A stretch of 11,941 nt of DNA from an uncultured Treponema sp. (GTDB lineage Bacteria > Spirochaetota > Spirochaetia > Treponematales > Treponemataceae), in contig CAKZZK010000310.1 in NCBI GenBank assembly GCA_937885235.1, positions 1 to 11,941 on the forward strand, given 5' to 3'. Shown here piece after piece: positions 1-7,967 of the stretch. Within the stretch, counting starts at the first letter, position 1. Each line of letters opens with the position of its first letter. The notes below the pieces were generated by a model. It saw nothing but the letters and a program-made list of their open reading frames with translations. It searched no databases and had not been told where the DNA came from. The position numbers and the translations under genes are program-made.

Positions 1-2014
1 TTTGTTCCTCTTGTAGGTGTTGCAATCCATTGCAAACTTCACTATGGATTTCACCACGAAGTTCTTCCAACAGTTCACGCTTCTGACGCTGAATATAGTT
101 TGCAAGAGGTCTGTAAAACGGGCGCAACATCCGCTTTACAGAGCTTTTTATCCGTTGCTTCACAGTCTTTCGTGGCGCGGCAGAAGCAGGGGCTTCTTCA
201 CAGTTTATAGGTTCAGGTGGCTCGCGATATGTCTCTGGTATGCCAATAGGCGGCCCCACAAGAGCATCGAGCCTACCAGTAGTAGCTTCCTGCAAGCGCA
301 GGGAAAATATATATGCAAGCGCATCCTGATCATAGCGTTTTTTCTCGGCGTTCAAATAAAGCGCATGAGCATATATGCAGAACAGTTCCGTGTATACAGC
401 CTGTTCGGTGACTTTTCCCTGCCATGGAGCGACATAGGGCAACAGATATTCCGGTATATCCACCCCAAGTTCCGCAAAATTCAATCGGACAAGTTCCCTC
501 ATCATGCGTGGCGTGTTATCATTCTGTCCCGCACTGCCGTTATGCCAACGGTGCCAAAAAAGCACTTCATGCACACAGCCCACGCGGAGCCCTTTTTTGA
601 AAGCCCTAAGCCATAGTTCCCAGTCCTCCACATAACCACGGGATTCATCATACCAGAGCTCATTGTCTGCGAAGAAAGACTTGCGGAACATAATTGTTGG
701 ATGGTCAAAGGGACAGGTGACAAGCGACCATGCGCGGCTCTGTTCCCCCTCAAAGCTTACACGTCGCTCATTCATATCTCCAAAATATTCATAATCGCTC
801 GTCACGAGATCAATTTCAGGGTGGACATCAAGATAGGCTTTTTGTTTGTAGAGCCGAGTTTCAGCACACAGGTCATCATCATCCATACGCATGATGTAGT
901 CCGATTTTGCAAGTTTCATCCCTATATTCAGACTTTTTGCAATGCCGCAACGCTCTTTGTTTATATGGAGTACAAGCCTCTTATCATCATACTCCCTGAC
1001 CAGAGCCTCAACAGCCTCCGTTTCAACCGGCTCAAGGATGATGATGACCTCCACATCATCGAAAGCAATCCACGGTTGTACAGCATGTACCTGATTAACG
1101 AGCAGGCAGTCAAGCACTTGTCGCAAATACGCTATATTCGGCTTATATGAGGGAATAACAACGGAAACTCCCGGCTTGAATTCGCCAAATATATCTGTAC
1201 CGCCGAGCGAAAGCCATTTTCGGTAGTACACGCCCCATGCCGGATACTCATTATATAGATACCAGCTGTTCCAGAATTTGCGTAGTCCCCATGAATGAAT
1301 ACTCTTCACAGACGATGTATTCCGATTATAATATGGAAATACACAATATGCTCCATGTTCACCAGTAGAGACTGCATCAATATTGAATTCTTGCAACAAT
1401 AAATTCAAGATGCCCTGATCTGGACTGTTTAGATCTTGTGCATACTCAATTGTTTTCTTATAACACCACTCAATATATTCTTGTCTATTAGAAATTTTAT
1501 CACTTATTACGATAAAACAAGAACACATACTATAACGATTCATATCATATTTCGATGGAATTGTATTAAAACTATGGAAAGAACATTTTATCGTATCTGG
1601 TTTATAATAAGAATAATCTTCTTCATTTTCAAAAGGTGCAACAAGCTCATGCTGCATTGCTTTTTCTAACAACGAACTTATATCTCCTTGAACTAAAACA
1701 TCAGTATCTATCCATGTAACTGTTTTAAATTCATCAAGATATTTAAACAACTCGTATCTACATAAGGCTATCGCAGAAAATCGTTTAAAATCTGCTAATT
1801 GCAATATATCATCAGGTATTGGTGGAGTATAAAAGATAAAGCGACAGGGCATAATGTTTTCTAAAACAATTTTATCCTGTTCGCTTATCCCCTGATGATA
1901 AATAATCGCCTCGTCAAAAAGCCCCTGATTCGTCTCATTCAAATTGATGAGCGTTGTCCCCACAAGGGCTGTCCGCGTGTCCGCCACCATGACGGCATTC
2001 TTTTTCTTAAGCAT
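1..2014 (-). CDS. Bifunctional GT8-like + GT2 glycosyltransferase, partial (C-terminus outside window)
   Basis: The frame is open for 671 codons from ATG 2014 to the window edge; I checked every codon and found no stop. Residues ~5-235 look like a GT8-type glycosyltransferase: a CRYELFKYL stretch leads into the metal-binding DxD motif WIDTDVLV (D103/D105), followed later by SPDQGILNLLLQEF. A second catalytic domain of family GT2 starts at ~283 (VSVVIPSYKPN), with its acidic metal site at 378-381 (MRMDDDDL) and a downstream EDWELWLR acceptor-side motif. The visible end is basic and helical (KRMLRPFYRPLANY, then Gln/Glu-rich, probably coiled coil). Two GT-A domains imply addition of two sugars in sequence to a lipid-linked or surface glycan in the cytoplasm. 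The start overlaps the stop of the upstream acyltransferase remnant by 8 bases (ATGCTTAA), and GGTGAG lies 8 bases before it. Residues ~49-235 are encoded by markedly AT-rich DNA, unlike the rest. Acceptor and donor sugars cannot be read from sequence. Confidence 0.85.
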   Translation of the reverse strand, partial: MLKKKNAVMVADTRTALVGTTLINLNETNQGLFDEAIIYHQGISEQDKIVLENIMPCRFIFYTPPIPDDILQLADFKRFSAIALCRYELFKYLDEFKTVTWIDTDVLVQGDISSLLEKAMQHELVAPFENEEDYSYYKPDTIKCSFHSFNTIPSKYDMNRYSMCSCFIVISDKISNRQEYIEWCYKKTIEYAQDLNSPDQGILNLLLQEFNIDAVSTGEHGAYCVFPYYNRNTSSVKSIHSWGLRKFWNSWYLYNEYPAWGVYYRKWLSLGGTDIFGEFKPGVSVVIPSYKPNIAYLRQVLDCLLVNQVHAVQPWIAFDDVEVIIILEPVETEAVEALVREYDDKRLVLHINKERCGIAKSLNIGMKLAKSDYIMRMDDDDLCAETRLYKQKAYLDVHPEIDLVTSDYEYFGDMNERRVSFEGEQSRAWSLVTCPFDHPTIMFRKSFFADNELWYDESRGYVEDWELWLRAFKKGLRVGCVHEVLFWHRWHNGSAGQNDNTPRMMRELVRLNFAELGVDIPEYLLPYVAPWQGKVTEQAVYTELFCIYAHALYLNAEKKRYDQDALAYIFSLRLQEATTGRLDALVGPPIGIPETYREPPEPINCEEAPASAAPRKTVKQRIKSSVKRMLRPFYRPLANYIQRQKRELLEELRGEIHSEVCNGLQHLQEEQ

Positions 2015-2887
2015 TTTGTATTCTCACCGCCTGTATTTTTTGTACAATGCATTCCACAAAAGTTGTGATGATACAGGAAAAGGCAATGACTATCAGCAGA
2101 TAGCAAACAGAAGATTTCTTCCACGACAGACCGATTATATTCACCCAGTTAATCTGTCCAATCATTATATGGGTCAGGTAAATACAAACGCTTATCTTAC
2201 CCAAATAGCGGGATAAGGGATTATTCAGCAATTTTGATATAAGACTTCGTTCCATAAATAAGGAGACTATGAGAACCGCCATAAACAAAACGCAGGAAAA
2301 ATCTGCATTTGTCGCAGCAGACAGGAAGACACAATATAAAATATCAATAATAGCGATGACTTCAACCAATGTATGCACAAGTATATTCTGCATCGGGCAA
2401 TCAGCAGGGAACTTCTCTTTTAATGCCTCGTACACTTCATAACAAATACATCCCAGACCTATTTCGGCAAACACACGGATTGTAGCATGGGGGATTATTC
2501 CTTCTGTCGTCAGCCATACATTCAAATTAGGATGGGCTTTAGAATGGAAAAGAAATCAACCCCCAGATAGCCACCGGGAGAATATGAACTGGCATAATGA
2601 TGGACAACGACGCACATAATGGTAACGAATCTGCAGAACTCCACAGAAGCATTGCGCCCCCCCCCTGTCTTTTTATTTTCCTTTTTTTCAGGTATGCCCA
2701 TCAAGGCAATACCGCACAAGAATAAGGCTGCCATGCATAGCAAAGCAAGTGCTGCAACCTGATTCGTGGTAAGCAACGCAGTTTCTTTTGCATCCATAAA
2801 TGCAAACCTGTACAGCAAGAGTGCGCACAATACAGTAAAGGAAGCAATTCCTCCCAACGTAAAAACAATCTTTCCCCAAACTTTCAC
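2007..2887 (-). pseudogene. Membrane acyltransferase (acyltransferase family 3, OafA-like), broken
   Basis: Two frames together encode an integral-membrane O-acyltransferase, which would acetylate or acylate a surface glycan. The first part (GTG 2887 to stop 2522, 121 aa) has two membrane segments (~6-28 and ~41-64), a Lys-rich linker, and then the family 3 N-terminal signature: RNASVEFCRF, VVVHHYA with the catalytic-type His, and LGVDFFSIL. The second part (frame open from about 2555, last residues at 2010, stop 2009-2007) resembles the C-terminal half, with several membrane helices and the typical RYLGKISVCIYLTHIMI. Intact members run ~330-380 aa from the Arg/Ser/Glu motif; here only about 215 remain, so roughly 120 residues (helices after DFF) are missing and the frame shifts at the junction. 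A G9 tract on the coding strand (2657-2665) lies in the linker. The gene starts directly after the TAA of the upstream GT2 gene, with AAGGAAAG as ribosome binding site. Function is presumably lost, unless the assembly is wrong here. Confidence 0.8.
2657..2665 (-). repeat. Homopolymer G9 tract (C9 on plus strand) inside acyltransferase reading frame
   Basis: Nine consecutive G residues on the coding strand encode Gly75-Gly77 of the first acyltransferase segment, between the N-terminal membrane extension and the catalytic domain. At nine, the frame runs on into the RNASVEF motif; eight or ten would shift it. Poly-G tracts of this length are the classic substrate of slipped-strand phase variation in surface-glycan genes. 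Here the gene also has a downstream lesion. Confidence 0.7.
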
Positions 2888-4129
2888 TTAACTTTCCTTT
2901 TTACCAGCCATTTGGCTGATGACATTCCTCAGTTTCCGTGGTACGAGCGTCGCCATCCGCCCCATTCTGAATGACAGCGACCCATAGACGCATTCCAATT
3001 CATGCCGTTTCATTGCAAGCTGACATTCAGCATTCTCTAGATTCCGTCGTATATTCATAAGCTCTCGTTCCTGTACCTTCACCTTTTCAAAAAGCATGTC
3101 GTATGCTTTCTGGATTCCGTTAAAATAATAATTCCACCATAGTAAATCAAAAAAGAGAGACGAATAATCCTTCGTATGCGTATATGGTTCCTGCAATAAA
3201 AGCAGCCTGTTCCTTACGCTGTCAGGCAGTGATCCAACAAATTCATCATCAAAATACTCTGTAATGAGGTGATTAAGGTCTTTAGATAAAGCATCTATTT
3301 CTTTTTGCTGCAAGTAAGGAATTTCATCTGTCAGAAAAAACACAGCCCATATTGCAATATCTTTTTTTGAAATAAACTCATAATTATACTTTTCCCAATA
3401 TGTAAAAACCGAATTTACCATCTTAATATGACCTGTAATCCGAAAAACATTGTCCTTCGCATATATATCCATCAGAGAGCCTTCTCTGGCGCATGAATAC
3501 GAGTAGAGCTCATCACTTATATATGAAATTCCGTTTTTTGCATTCGGGAATGCGCACATCTGAAATACATGATCTTCTCCGACCATGCATTCTTCATCAA
3601 AATACAGGTTATGATTTAGAATAAATGTTTTTTGATATGAGTTCCGCCATACAAAAGGGCGGGCAGAATCCTCCCCTAATAATGCCTTTACCGTATACTG
3701 CGGATAAAATACGTCCGGCGTGGTTAATGTTTTATAATACCATTCATCTATATTTTGATCTTTTGCTATAACTTTACTTCCAAAAACAACTATGTCGCAC
3801 TGCCTTTCTTCAAATTCCTGCTTTACGCGGAGCAGAGCCTCCGAAGAAAAAATGTCATCCGAATCCAAAAATAGAATATAATTTCCTGCTGCAGCCTTTA
3901 TTCCGTCATTGCGTGCACCTGAGAGACCTTTTTTTCTTCCTTGAATACATTTGATTCTCTCATCTTTTTTGCAATACTCATAAATAATTTCTTTTGAACC
4001 GTCAGCACAATCATCATAACAACATAAAACTTCAAAATCCTGATATGACTGATTCAAAACAGAATCAATGCATCTTTTTAACGTAGGCTGAGAATTATAA
4101 ACTGGTATGATGACTGAAAAATCAGGCAT
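2888..4129 (-). CDS. Family 2 glycosyltransferase with C-terminal coiled coil
   Basis: This is a 413-aa cytoplasmic GT-A fold glycosyltransferase of family GT2 (EpsJ/WcaA-like), which transfers a sugar from a nucleotide donor to the growing surface glycan. The nucleotide-binding start is visible at residues 4-12 (FSVIIPVYN), followed by the SVLNQSYQDFEV block, GLSGARNDGI at ~68-77, and the metal-binding DSDD at 89-92. A VGEDHVFQ motif near ~185 is typical of the acceptor side. After ~345 the chain becomes a charged heptad-like helix (ERELMNIRRNLENAECQL) and ends in a basic, amphipathic FRMGRMATLVPRKLRN stretch, which suggests oligomerisation or membrane association. The ATG at 4129 sits one base after the TAG of the gmhA-like gene, so the two are translationally coupled; the stop at 2888 abuts the next start. 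The tightly linked heptose genes suggest, but do not show, a heptose donor. Donor and acceptor are unknown. Confidence 0.9.
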   Translation of the reverse strand: MPDFSVIIPVYNSQPTLKRCIDSVLNQSYQDFEVLCCYDDCADGSKEIIYEYCKKDERIKCIQGRKKGLSGARNDGIKAAAGNYILFLDSDDIFSSEALLRVKQEFEERQCDIVVFGSKVIAKDQNIDEWYYKTLTTPDVFYPQYTVKALLGEDSARPFVWRNSYQKTFILNHNLYFDEECMVGEDHVFQMCAFPNAKNGISYISDELYSYSCAREGSLMDIYAKDNVFRITGHIKMVNSVFTYWEKYNYEFISKKDIAIWAVFFLTDEIPYLQQKEIDALSKDLNHLITEYFDDEFVGSLPDSVRNRLLLLQEPYTHTKDYSSLFFDLLWWNYYFNGIQKAYDMLFEKVKVQERELMNIRRNLENAECQLAMKRHELECVYGSLSFRMGRMATLVPRKLRNVISQMAGKKES

Positions 4130-4130
4130 T

Positions 4131-4718
4131 CTATTTCTTCAAATGCTCCCTTCCGCAAAGCGTCTTGTAAAAAATGCTCATAATCAGATGGTCAAAGACC
4201 ATGTGGATGTCCTCCGTCGTCTGCATGCTCATCACCGGCACGTGCAGCGAAATATCAGAAAGCTCCTTCAGTTTTCCGCCCGTAAAGCCAGTCATTCCGA
4301 TTATTTTGTTTCCGCAGGATTTTGCATATTCAACGGCATTAATTACGTTCTTCGAGTTCCCGCTGCCTGAAATCGCGATGATGATGTCTCCTTCCTCAAG
4401 TTTATTCTTCAGCTGGAAGCGGAACACCTCCTCAAAGCCGATGTCGTTGGCAATCGCCATCACTGTCGCCACGTTGTCGTTCAGGCACTGGAAGCGGAAC
4501 TTGGTCTCCACATATTCCGAAATGCCCTTGTTGAAGTCGTTCTGGTAGTGGCTCGCCGTCGCGGAGCTTCCGCCATTTCCGAAAATATAAATAATATGCT
4601 TCCCCTCGTATGCTTGAATGATTGCGTTCATTGCCTCATTGATTGCATTTACATCAAGCTTTGAGAGAGTATCCTTTTCAAGCTCGATATAATCTTTGAT
4701 TGCCTGTGTGTAGTCCAT
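4131..4718 (-). CDS. gmhA: Phosphoheptose (sedoheptulose-7-phosphate) isomerase, SIS domain
   Basis: This 195-aa single-SIS-domain protein has the usual length for GmhA. It should convert sedoheptulose 7-phosphate to D-glycero-D-manno-heptose 7-phosphate, the first committed step of heptose nucleotide synthesis, in the cytoplasm. The phosphate-binding loop FGNGGSSATASH is at residues 46-57 and the second SIS signature ISGSGNSKN at 116-124. A late TTEDIHMVFDH segment (167-177) supplies the candidate catalytic His172. Where E. coli GmhA has its catalytic Glu65, after a HFAEE segment, this protein reads HYQND, so an Asp61 may stand in. The ATG at 4718 has a good ribosome binding site (GGAGCGG) and lies 41 bases inside the 3' end of the upstream nucleotidyltransferase-phosphatase gene, so translation is coupled. 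Neighbouring kinase, phosphatase and nucleotidyltransferase support the heptose role over the related DiaA or general SIS proteins. Confidence 0.85.
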   Translation of the reverse strand: MDYTQAIKDYIELEKDTLSKLDVNAINEAMNAIIQAYEGKHIIYIFGNGGSSATASHYQNDFNKGISEYVETKFRFQCLNDNVATVMAIANDIGFEEVFRFQLKNKLEEGDIIIAISGSGNSKNVINAVEYAKSCGNKIIGMTGFTGGKLKELSDISLHVPVMSMQTTEDIHMVFDHLIMSIFYKTLCGREHLKK

Positions 4719-6024
4719 TTTTATCCGCTCCTAAAATTTTTTCTATTGATTCAAGCAAGTTTTCAGCCTGCATATCTGGCTCAGCGTTATATTTTCCGTC
4801 TTTGCCACCGACTCCCGTATGAACGAGTACGGTTTTCAGGCCCGCGTTTTTACCAGCCTGAATATCAAGCGTCGTGTCTCCGATAATCCATGAAGCTGAA
4901 AGGTCTATGTTGTAGTCTTTTGCAGCTTCCTCTATCATTCCCGTGTCCGGCTTCCTGCAATGGCACTTAATCTTGTAGGCAGGATTTTCTTCCGGATAGC
5001 CCCTGTCCGGGTGATGCGGGCAGAAGTAGATGTCATCAAGATAGGCGCCTTCCTTTCCGAGAAGCGTCTCCATCTTGCGGTGAATGTTTTCGACATCCTC
5101 AATCCCGCACATCCCGCGGGCAACCACAGGCTGGTTCGTTACAGCAATGCAGAGATATTCCGATGAGTTGATTTTTTTGACTGCATCTATAACATTTTTT
5201 TCAAGTTCAAAGTCATCGATATTTGAAATCAACCCCTTGTAGACATTGATGGTTCCGTCACGGTCAAGGAATATACATTTCTGCCTGTTTTTCAGGCACC
5301 GCTTTGAAATGAACCCGCTTTCGATATCACGCTTTACATCTGCTATCCGCCCTACAGTTCCGACATCCTTTATGTATTCCGGGCTTCTGTAGCCGAAAAC
5401 AGGGCAGCCGTCAGCAATCATTTTTGAAAGGATTTCTTTTTCAAAATCCGTTCTTACGGCAGATTTCACCTGCCCACAGACAGACGGATTCAAGACATAC
5501 ATTCCCGCGTTTACGCAGTTTTTATACCAGTAATCACGGACATTGTGTTTTGAGTCAAATTTTACGATTCTTCCCCCTGAACCAGTCTCGATCAGATCAG
5601 AATCAAACGGATGAGAATTCGGGTGAACAAAAAGAGTTGCTTCACTGTTGTGCCGTTTATGGAAATCCATCATGCGGTTCATATCGATGTCAAAAAAAAC
5701 ATCACCGAACACGAGGAAAAACGGTTCCGAAGTGAGTTTATCTTTCAGGTAATAAAACGCACCCGCAGTCCCAAGCGGTTCTGTTTCTTCTATATAAATT
5801 GCATTGATTCCGAATTCTTTCCCGTCGCCAAAATATTCACGGATTTTTTCTCCAAGATGCCCGATTATAAAGCAGACATCTGTTATTCCGTTTCTTTTGA
5901 GGACTTCAACCTGCCATTCAAGGAGCGGCTTTCCGAGAATTTTTACCATCGGTTTCGGAACTTCGTCTTTCGTAATTGAGGCAAGGCGGGTTCCTTTTCC
6001 GCCCGCCATAATTACCGCAGGCAC
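4678..6024 (-). CDS. hddC-gmhB: Fusion: heptose-1-phosphate nucleotidyltransferase (HddC-like) + heptose 1,7-bisphosphate phosphatase (GmhB-like HAD)
   Basis: One 448-aa chain joins two enzymes. Residues 1-235 are a nucleotidyltransferase: the signature MAGGKGTRL at 6-14, KPM at 24-26, and LVFGD at 104-108 for metal/nucleotide binding. This part would charge D-glycero-D-manno-heptose 1-phosphate with a nucleotide (GDP in characterised HddC). Residues 249-432 are a HAD phosphatase of the GmhB type: FLDRDGT with the nucleophile and acid/base aspartates D254/D256, TNQ at 296-298, and GDTTLD at 382-387. The zinc-loop ligands C335-x-H337 and C354-x-C356 set GmhB/HisB apart from other HADs. It removes the C7 phosphate of heptose 1,7-bisphosphate, so the fused chain does two consecutive steps. 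The GTG start at 6024 is chosen because it gives the family N-terminus and follows GAGGAAG; it overlaps the epimerase stop by 13 bases. Nucleotide specificity (GDP versus ADP) is inferred from family only. Confidence 0.88.
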   Translation of the reverse strand: MPAVIMAGGKGTRLASITKDEVPKPMVKILGKPLLEWQVEVLKRNGITDVCFIIGHLGEKIREYFGDGKEFGINAIYIEETEPLGTAGAFYYLKDKLTSEPFFLVFGDVFFDIDMNRMMDFHKRHNSEATLFVHPNSHPFDSDLIETGSGGRIVKFDSKHNVRDYWYKNCVNAGMYVLNPSVCGQVKSAVRTDFEKEILSKMIADGCPVFGYRSPEYIKDVGTVGRIADVKRDIESGFISKRCLKNRQKCIFLDRDGTINVYKGLISNIDDFELEKNVIDAVKKINSSEYLCIAVTNQPVVARGMCGIEDVENIHRKMETLLGKEGAYLDDIYFCPHHPDRGYPEENPAYKIKCHCRKPDTGMIEEAAKDYNIDLSASWIIGDTTLDIQAGKNAGLKTVLVHTGVGGKDGKYNAEPDMQAENLLESIEKILGADKNGLHTGNQRLYRA

Positions 6025-6956
6025 TTGAGGACTTCCTCAACAGTCTTTGCGACAGTTTCATCAGAATTGTATCTGGCCTTCCAGCCGGTAGAATGGATTT
6101 TCGTCAAATCGTACTGGAACTTAGGGATATCACCTTTCCAGCCGACATTTCCACCAGTGTAGTTGTACCTGACGTCCTTCAGCCCCATCTTCTCACAAAT
6201 AATGTCAGCAATCTTTGTTACCGTCGTAGCACCTTCAACACCAAGGTTGTAGAGCGTTATTCCTTTTTTTCCTGTTTCCATGAATCTGACAATCGCTTCT
6301 ACCAAATCCGTTACATAAATGTAAGGCTTGCACTGAGTACCATCGCCGAGAATCCTGAGCTGTGCCGGGTCGTTTTTTAGCCGCCCTATAAAATCAAACA
6401 CAACGCCGTGGGTAAGGCGGGGGCCGATTACATTCGGAAATCTGAAAACGAGCACTTCAAAATCATTCATATAGCTGAACGCAGAAATAAGGGCTTCGCT
6501 CCCAAGTTTTGAAGCACCATAGTAAGAAACCGGCCTTAAATCCGGCGTTGTTTCTGTAAGGAGCTCCTGCTTGTCTCCATAGACTGCAGAAGTCGATGCA
6601 AAGAACATCTTTTTAACGCCGTGAAGCCTCATGCATTCAAGGATGTTAAATGTCGTGGTATAGGTATTTTTGTATTCAACGGAAGGATTTTTCGCGCTCG
6701 CCTGAATGTCGGAGTTTGCGGCAAGGTGAAAAACGTAATCAAATTTCTCTGCTTCAAAAATCTTTGAGAGAGCGTCAAAATCGCACAAATCATTCTCATA
6801 CATTTTGAACTTAGGGTTTCCCATAAGGTGCGCAATGTTCTTCTTTGTACCGATAAAATAGTTATCCACGCAGACAACGTCGTGCCCTTCCTCAATCAGC
6901 AGGTCTATGAGGTTGCTCCCGATAAACCCCGCCCCGCCTGCGACAAGTACTTTCAT
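6012..6956 (-). CDS. NAD-dependent nucleotide-sugar epimerase/dehydratase (extended SDR)
   Basis: This is a 314-aa extended short-chain dehydrogenase, the normal length for the GalE/WcaG class. The Rossmann NAD motif GGAGFIG is at 7-13; VCVDN follows and supplies the acidic residue that favours NAD. The HLAANSD segment lies near 77-83, the catalytic Ser/Thr region is STSAVYG, and the active-site YYGASK (YxxxK) is near 148-153. The C-terminal half carries the sugar-nucleotide binding elements RFPNVIGPR and a DLTKI...GWKARY...TV ending common in epimerases of heptose and UDP-sugar loci. Lying between the heptose kinase and the heptose nucleotidyltransferase, it most likely epimerises or oxidises the NDP-heptose, like the WcaG-type enzyme of the Campylobacter heptose loci. 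A UDP-glucose/galactose 4-epimerase role cannot be excluded. The ATG at 6956 follows AGGAGAAGG, nine bases after the kinase stop. Confidence 0.85.
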   Translation of the reverse strand: MKVLVAGGAGFIGSNLIDLLIEEGHDVVCVDNYFIGTKKNIAHLMGNPKFKMYENDLCDFDALSKIFEAEKFDYVFHLAANSDIQASAKNPSVEYKNTYTTTFNILECMRLHGVKKMFFASTSAVYGDKQELLTETTPDLRPVSYYGASKLGSEALISAFSYMNDFEVLVFRFPNVIGPRLTHGVVFDFIGRLKNDPAQLRILGDGTQCKPYIYVTDLVEAIVRFMETGKKGITLYNLGVEGATTVTKIADIICEKMGLKDVRYNYTGGNVGWKGDIPKFQYDLTKIHSTGWKARYNSDETVAKTVEEVLKCLR

Positions 6957-6965
6957 ATCCTTCTC

Positions 6966-7955
6966 CTACCAGTCCTTGTTTCCCACATAGACGACTTTCG
7001 TTCCGCTGTTTTCCAGATCGAACGGGAGCAGCGTCAGGTCGCTCAGGGCGGCCTTCAGCCGCAGCTGCCTTTCCTTCGGGCAATAAAAAAGCAGGAAGCC
7101 GCCTCCGCCCGCGCCGAGCAGCTTTCCTCCGAGTGCGCCGCTTTTCATCGCCATGTCGTAATATTTATCGATTAAATCGTTTGATATTGCCGTGGCAAGG
7201 CTCCGCTTGAGCTGCCAGTTCTCGTTGAGCATCGAGCCGAAATCGTCGAGATTCCCCGCAGAGAGCGCATCGCGCATGTCGTAGACGAGCCCCGTCATCT
7301 TCACGAGGGAATTGAACTTGTCTTCCTCCGCCACCACGTTCTTATTCTGTTCCTTGAGGATTTCGCCCGCACTGTGCGTCATTCCCGTATAGAACAGCAG
7401 CAGGCTGTCGTTCAGTTCCTTCTGCACGTCACGGCTTACGACGACCGGCTCCACTTCTACCGAACCGTCCTTCAGGAAGCGTATGACCTTGAGGCCGCCT
7501 ACCGCCGTTCCGTACTGGTCCTGCTTGCCTATCGGCTCCCCCAGCTCTTCTATTTCAAGGCGGCAGGCTTCCGCCGCTATGCGCTCCTGCGAGCAGTATT
7601 TTCCCTCATAGGCATACAGGGCATGGATGAGCCCCACCGTGTACGCGCTCGACGTGGAAAGTCCCGTTCCCGACGGCACGTCCGCCGTGCTGACGATTTC
7701 GCAGCCTTCGATGCCGTGGTCGAGCAGGAGCTGCCGCGCTATGGGGTGCTGTAACTTGTGCACATCGCAGACTGTTTCCGTCCTGCTATATTTAAGGGCT
7801 GTCTCGCCCTTCCCGAAGGTCGGATGAATCGTCACATACATGTATTTGTTTATCGTCGTCGAGAGGACGGCCCCCTCGTGCCGTTCATAGAATCCCGGCA
7901 GGTCGCTCCCGCCGCCAACGAAGCTTATTCTGAACGGTGTCCGTGTGATTATCAT
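6966..7955 (-). CDS. hddA: D-glycero-D-manno-heptose 7-phosphate kinase (GHMP family)
   Basis: This 329-aa GHMP-superfamily kinase matches the HddA pattern and length. It phosphorylates D-glycero-alpha-D-manno-heptose 7-phosphate at C1 to the 1,7-bisphosphate, using ATP. Motif 1 is at 5-20 (RTPFRISFVGGGSDLP, the HddA-type opening). The ATP-binding motif 2 is PSGTGLSTSS at 94-103, and motif 3, rich in Gly, is at 276-291 (GGKLLGAGGGGFLLFY). The EEL/GKQDQYG segment in between is typical of sugar-1-kinases of this branch. The ATG at 7955 has AAAGGTAG upstream, 12 bases after the glycosyltransferase stop. This is the most GC-rich gene here (36 of 60 bases G+C in the line at 7561), beside one of the most AT-rich. 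That suggests that the heptose genes and the glycosyltransferase came from different sources. Confidence 0.9.
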   Translation of the reverse strand: MIITRTPFRISFVGGGSDLPGFYERHEGAVLSTTINKYMYVTIHPTFGKGETALKYSRTETVCDVHKLQHPIARQLLLDHGIEGCEIVSTADVPSGTGLSTSSAYTVGLIHALYAYEGKYCSQERIAAEACRLEIEELGEPIGKQDQYGTAVGGLKVIRFLKDGSVEVEPVVVSRDVQKELNDSLLLFYTGMTHSAGEILKEQNKNVVAEEDKFNSLVKMTGLVYDMRDALSAGNLDDFGSMLNENWQLKRSLATAISNDLIDKYYDMAMKSGALGGKLLGAGGGGFLLFYCPKERQLRLKAALSDLTLLPFDLENSGTKVVYVGNKDW

Positions 7956-7967
7956 AGATAACTACCT

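Noticed and set aside
17..1150. Plus-strand open frames of 149-199 codons
   Set aside because: They run antisense to the continuous GT8+GT2 frame on the minus strand, which shows clear catalytic motifs; the plus-strand products resemble nothing and lack ribosome binding sites.
2526..2538. 13-base exact repeat ATTAGGATGGGCT, also at 10399-10411, close to the acyltransferase deletion junction
   Set aside because: One or two exact 13-mers are expected by chance in a window of this size, and the flanks do not extend the match, so it is not evidence of an IS scar.
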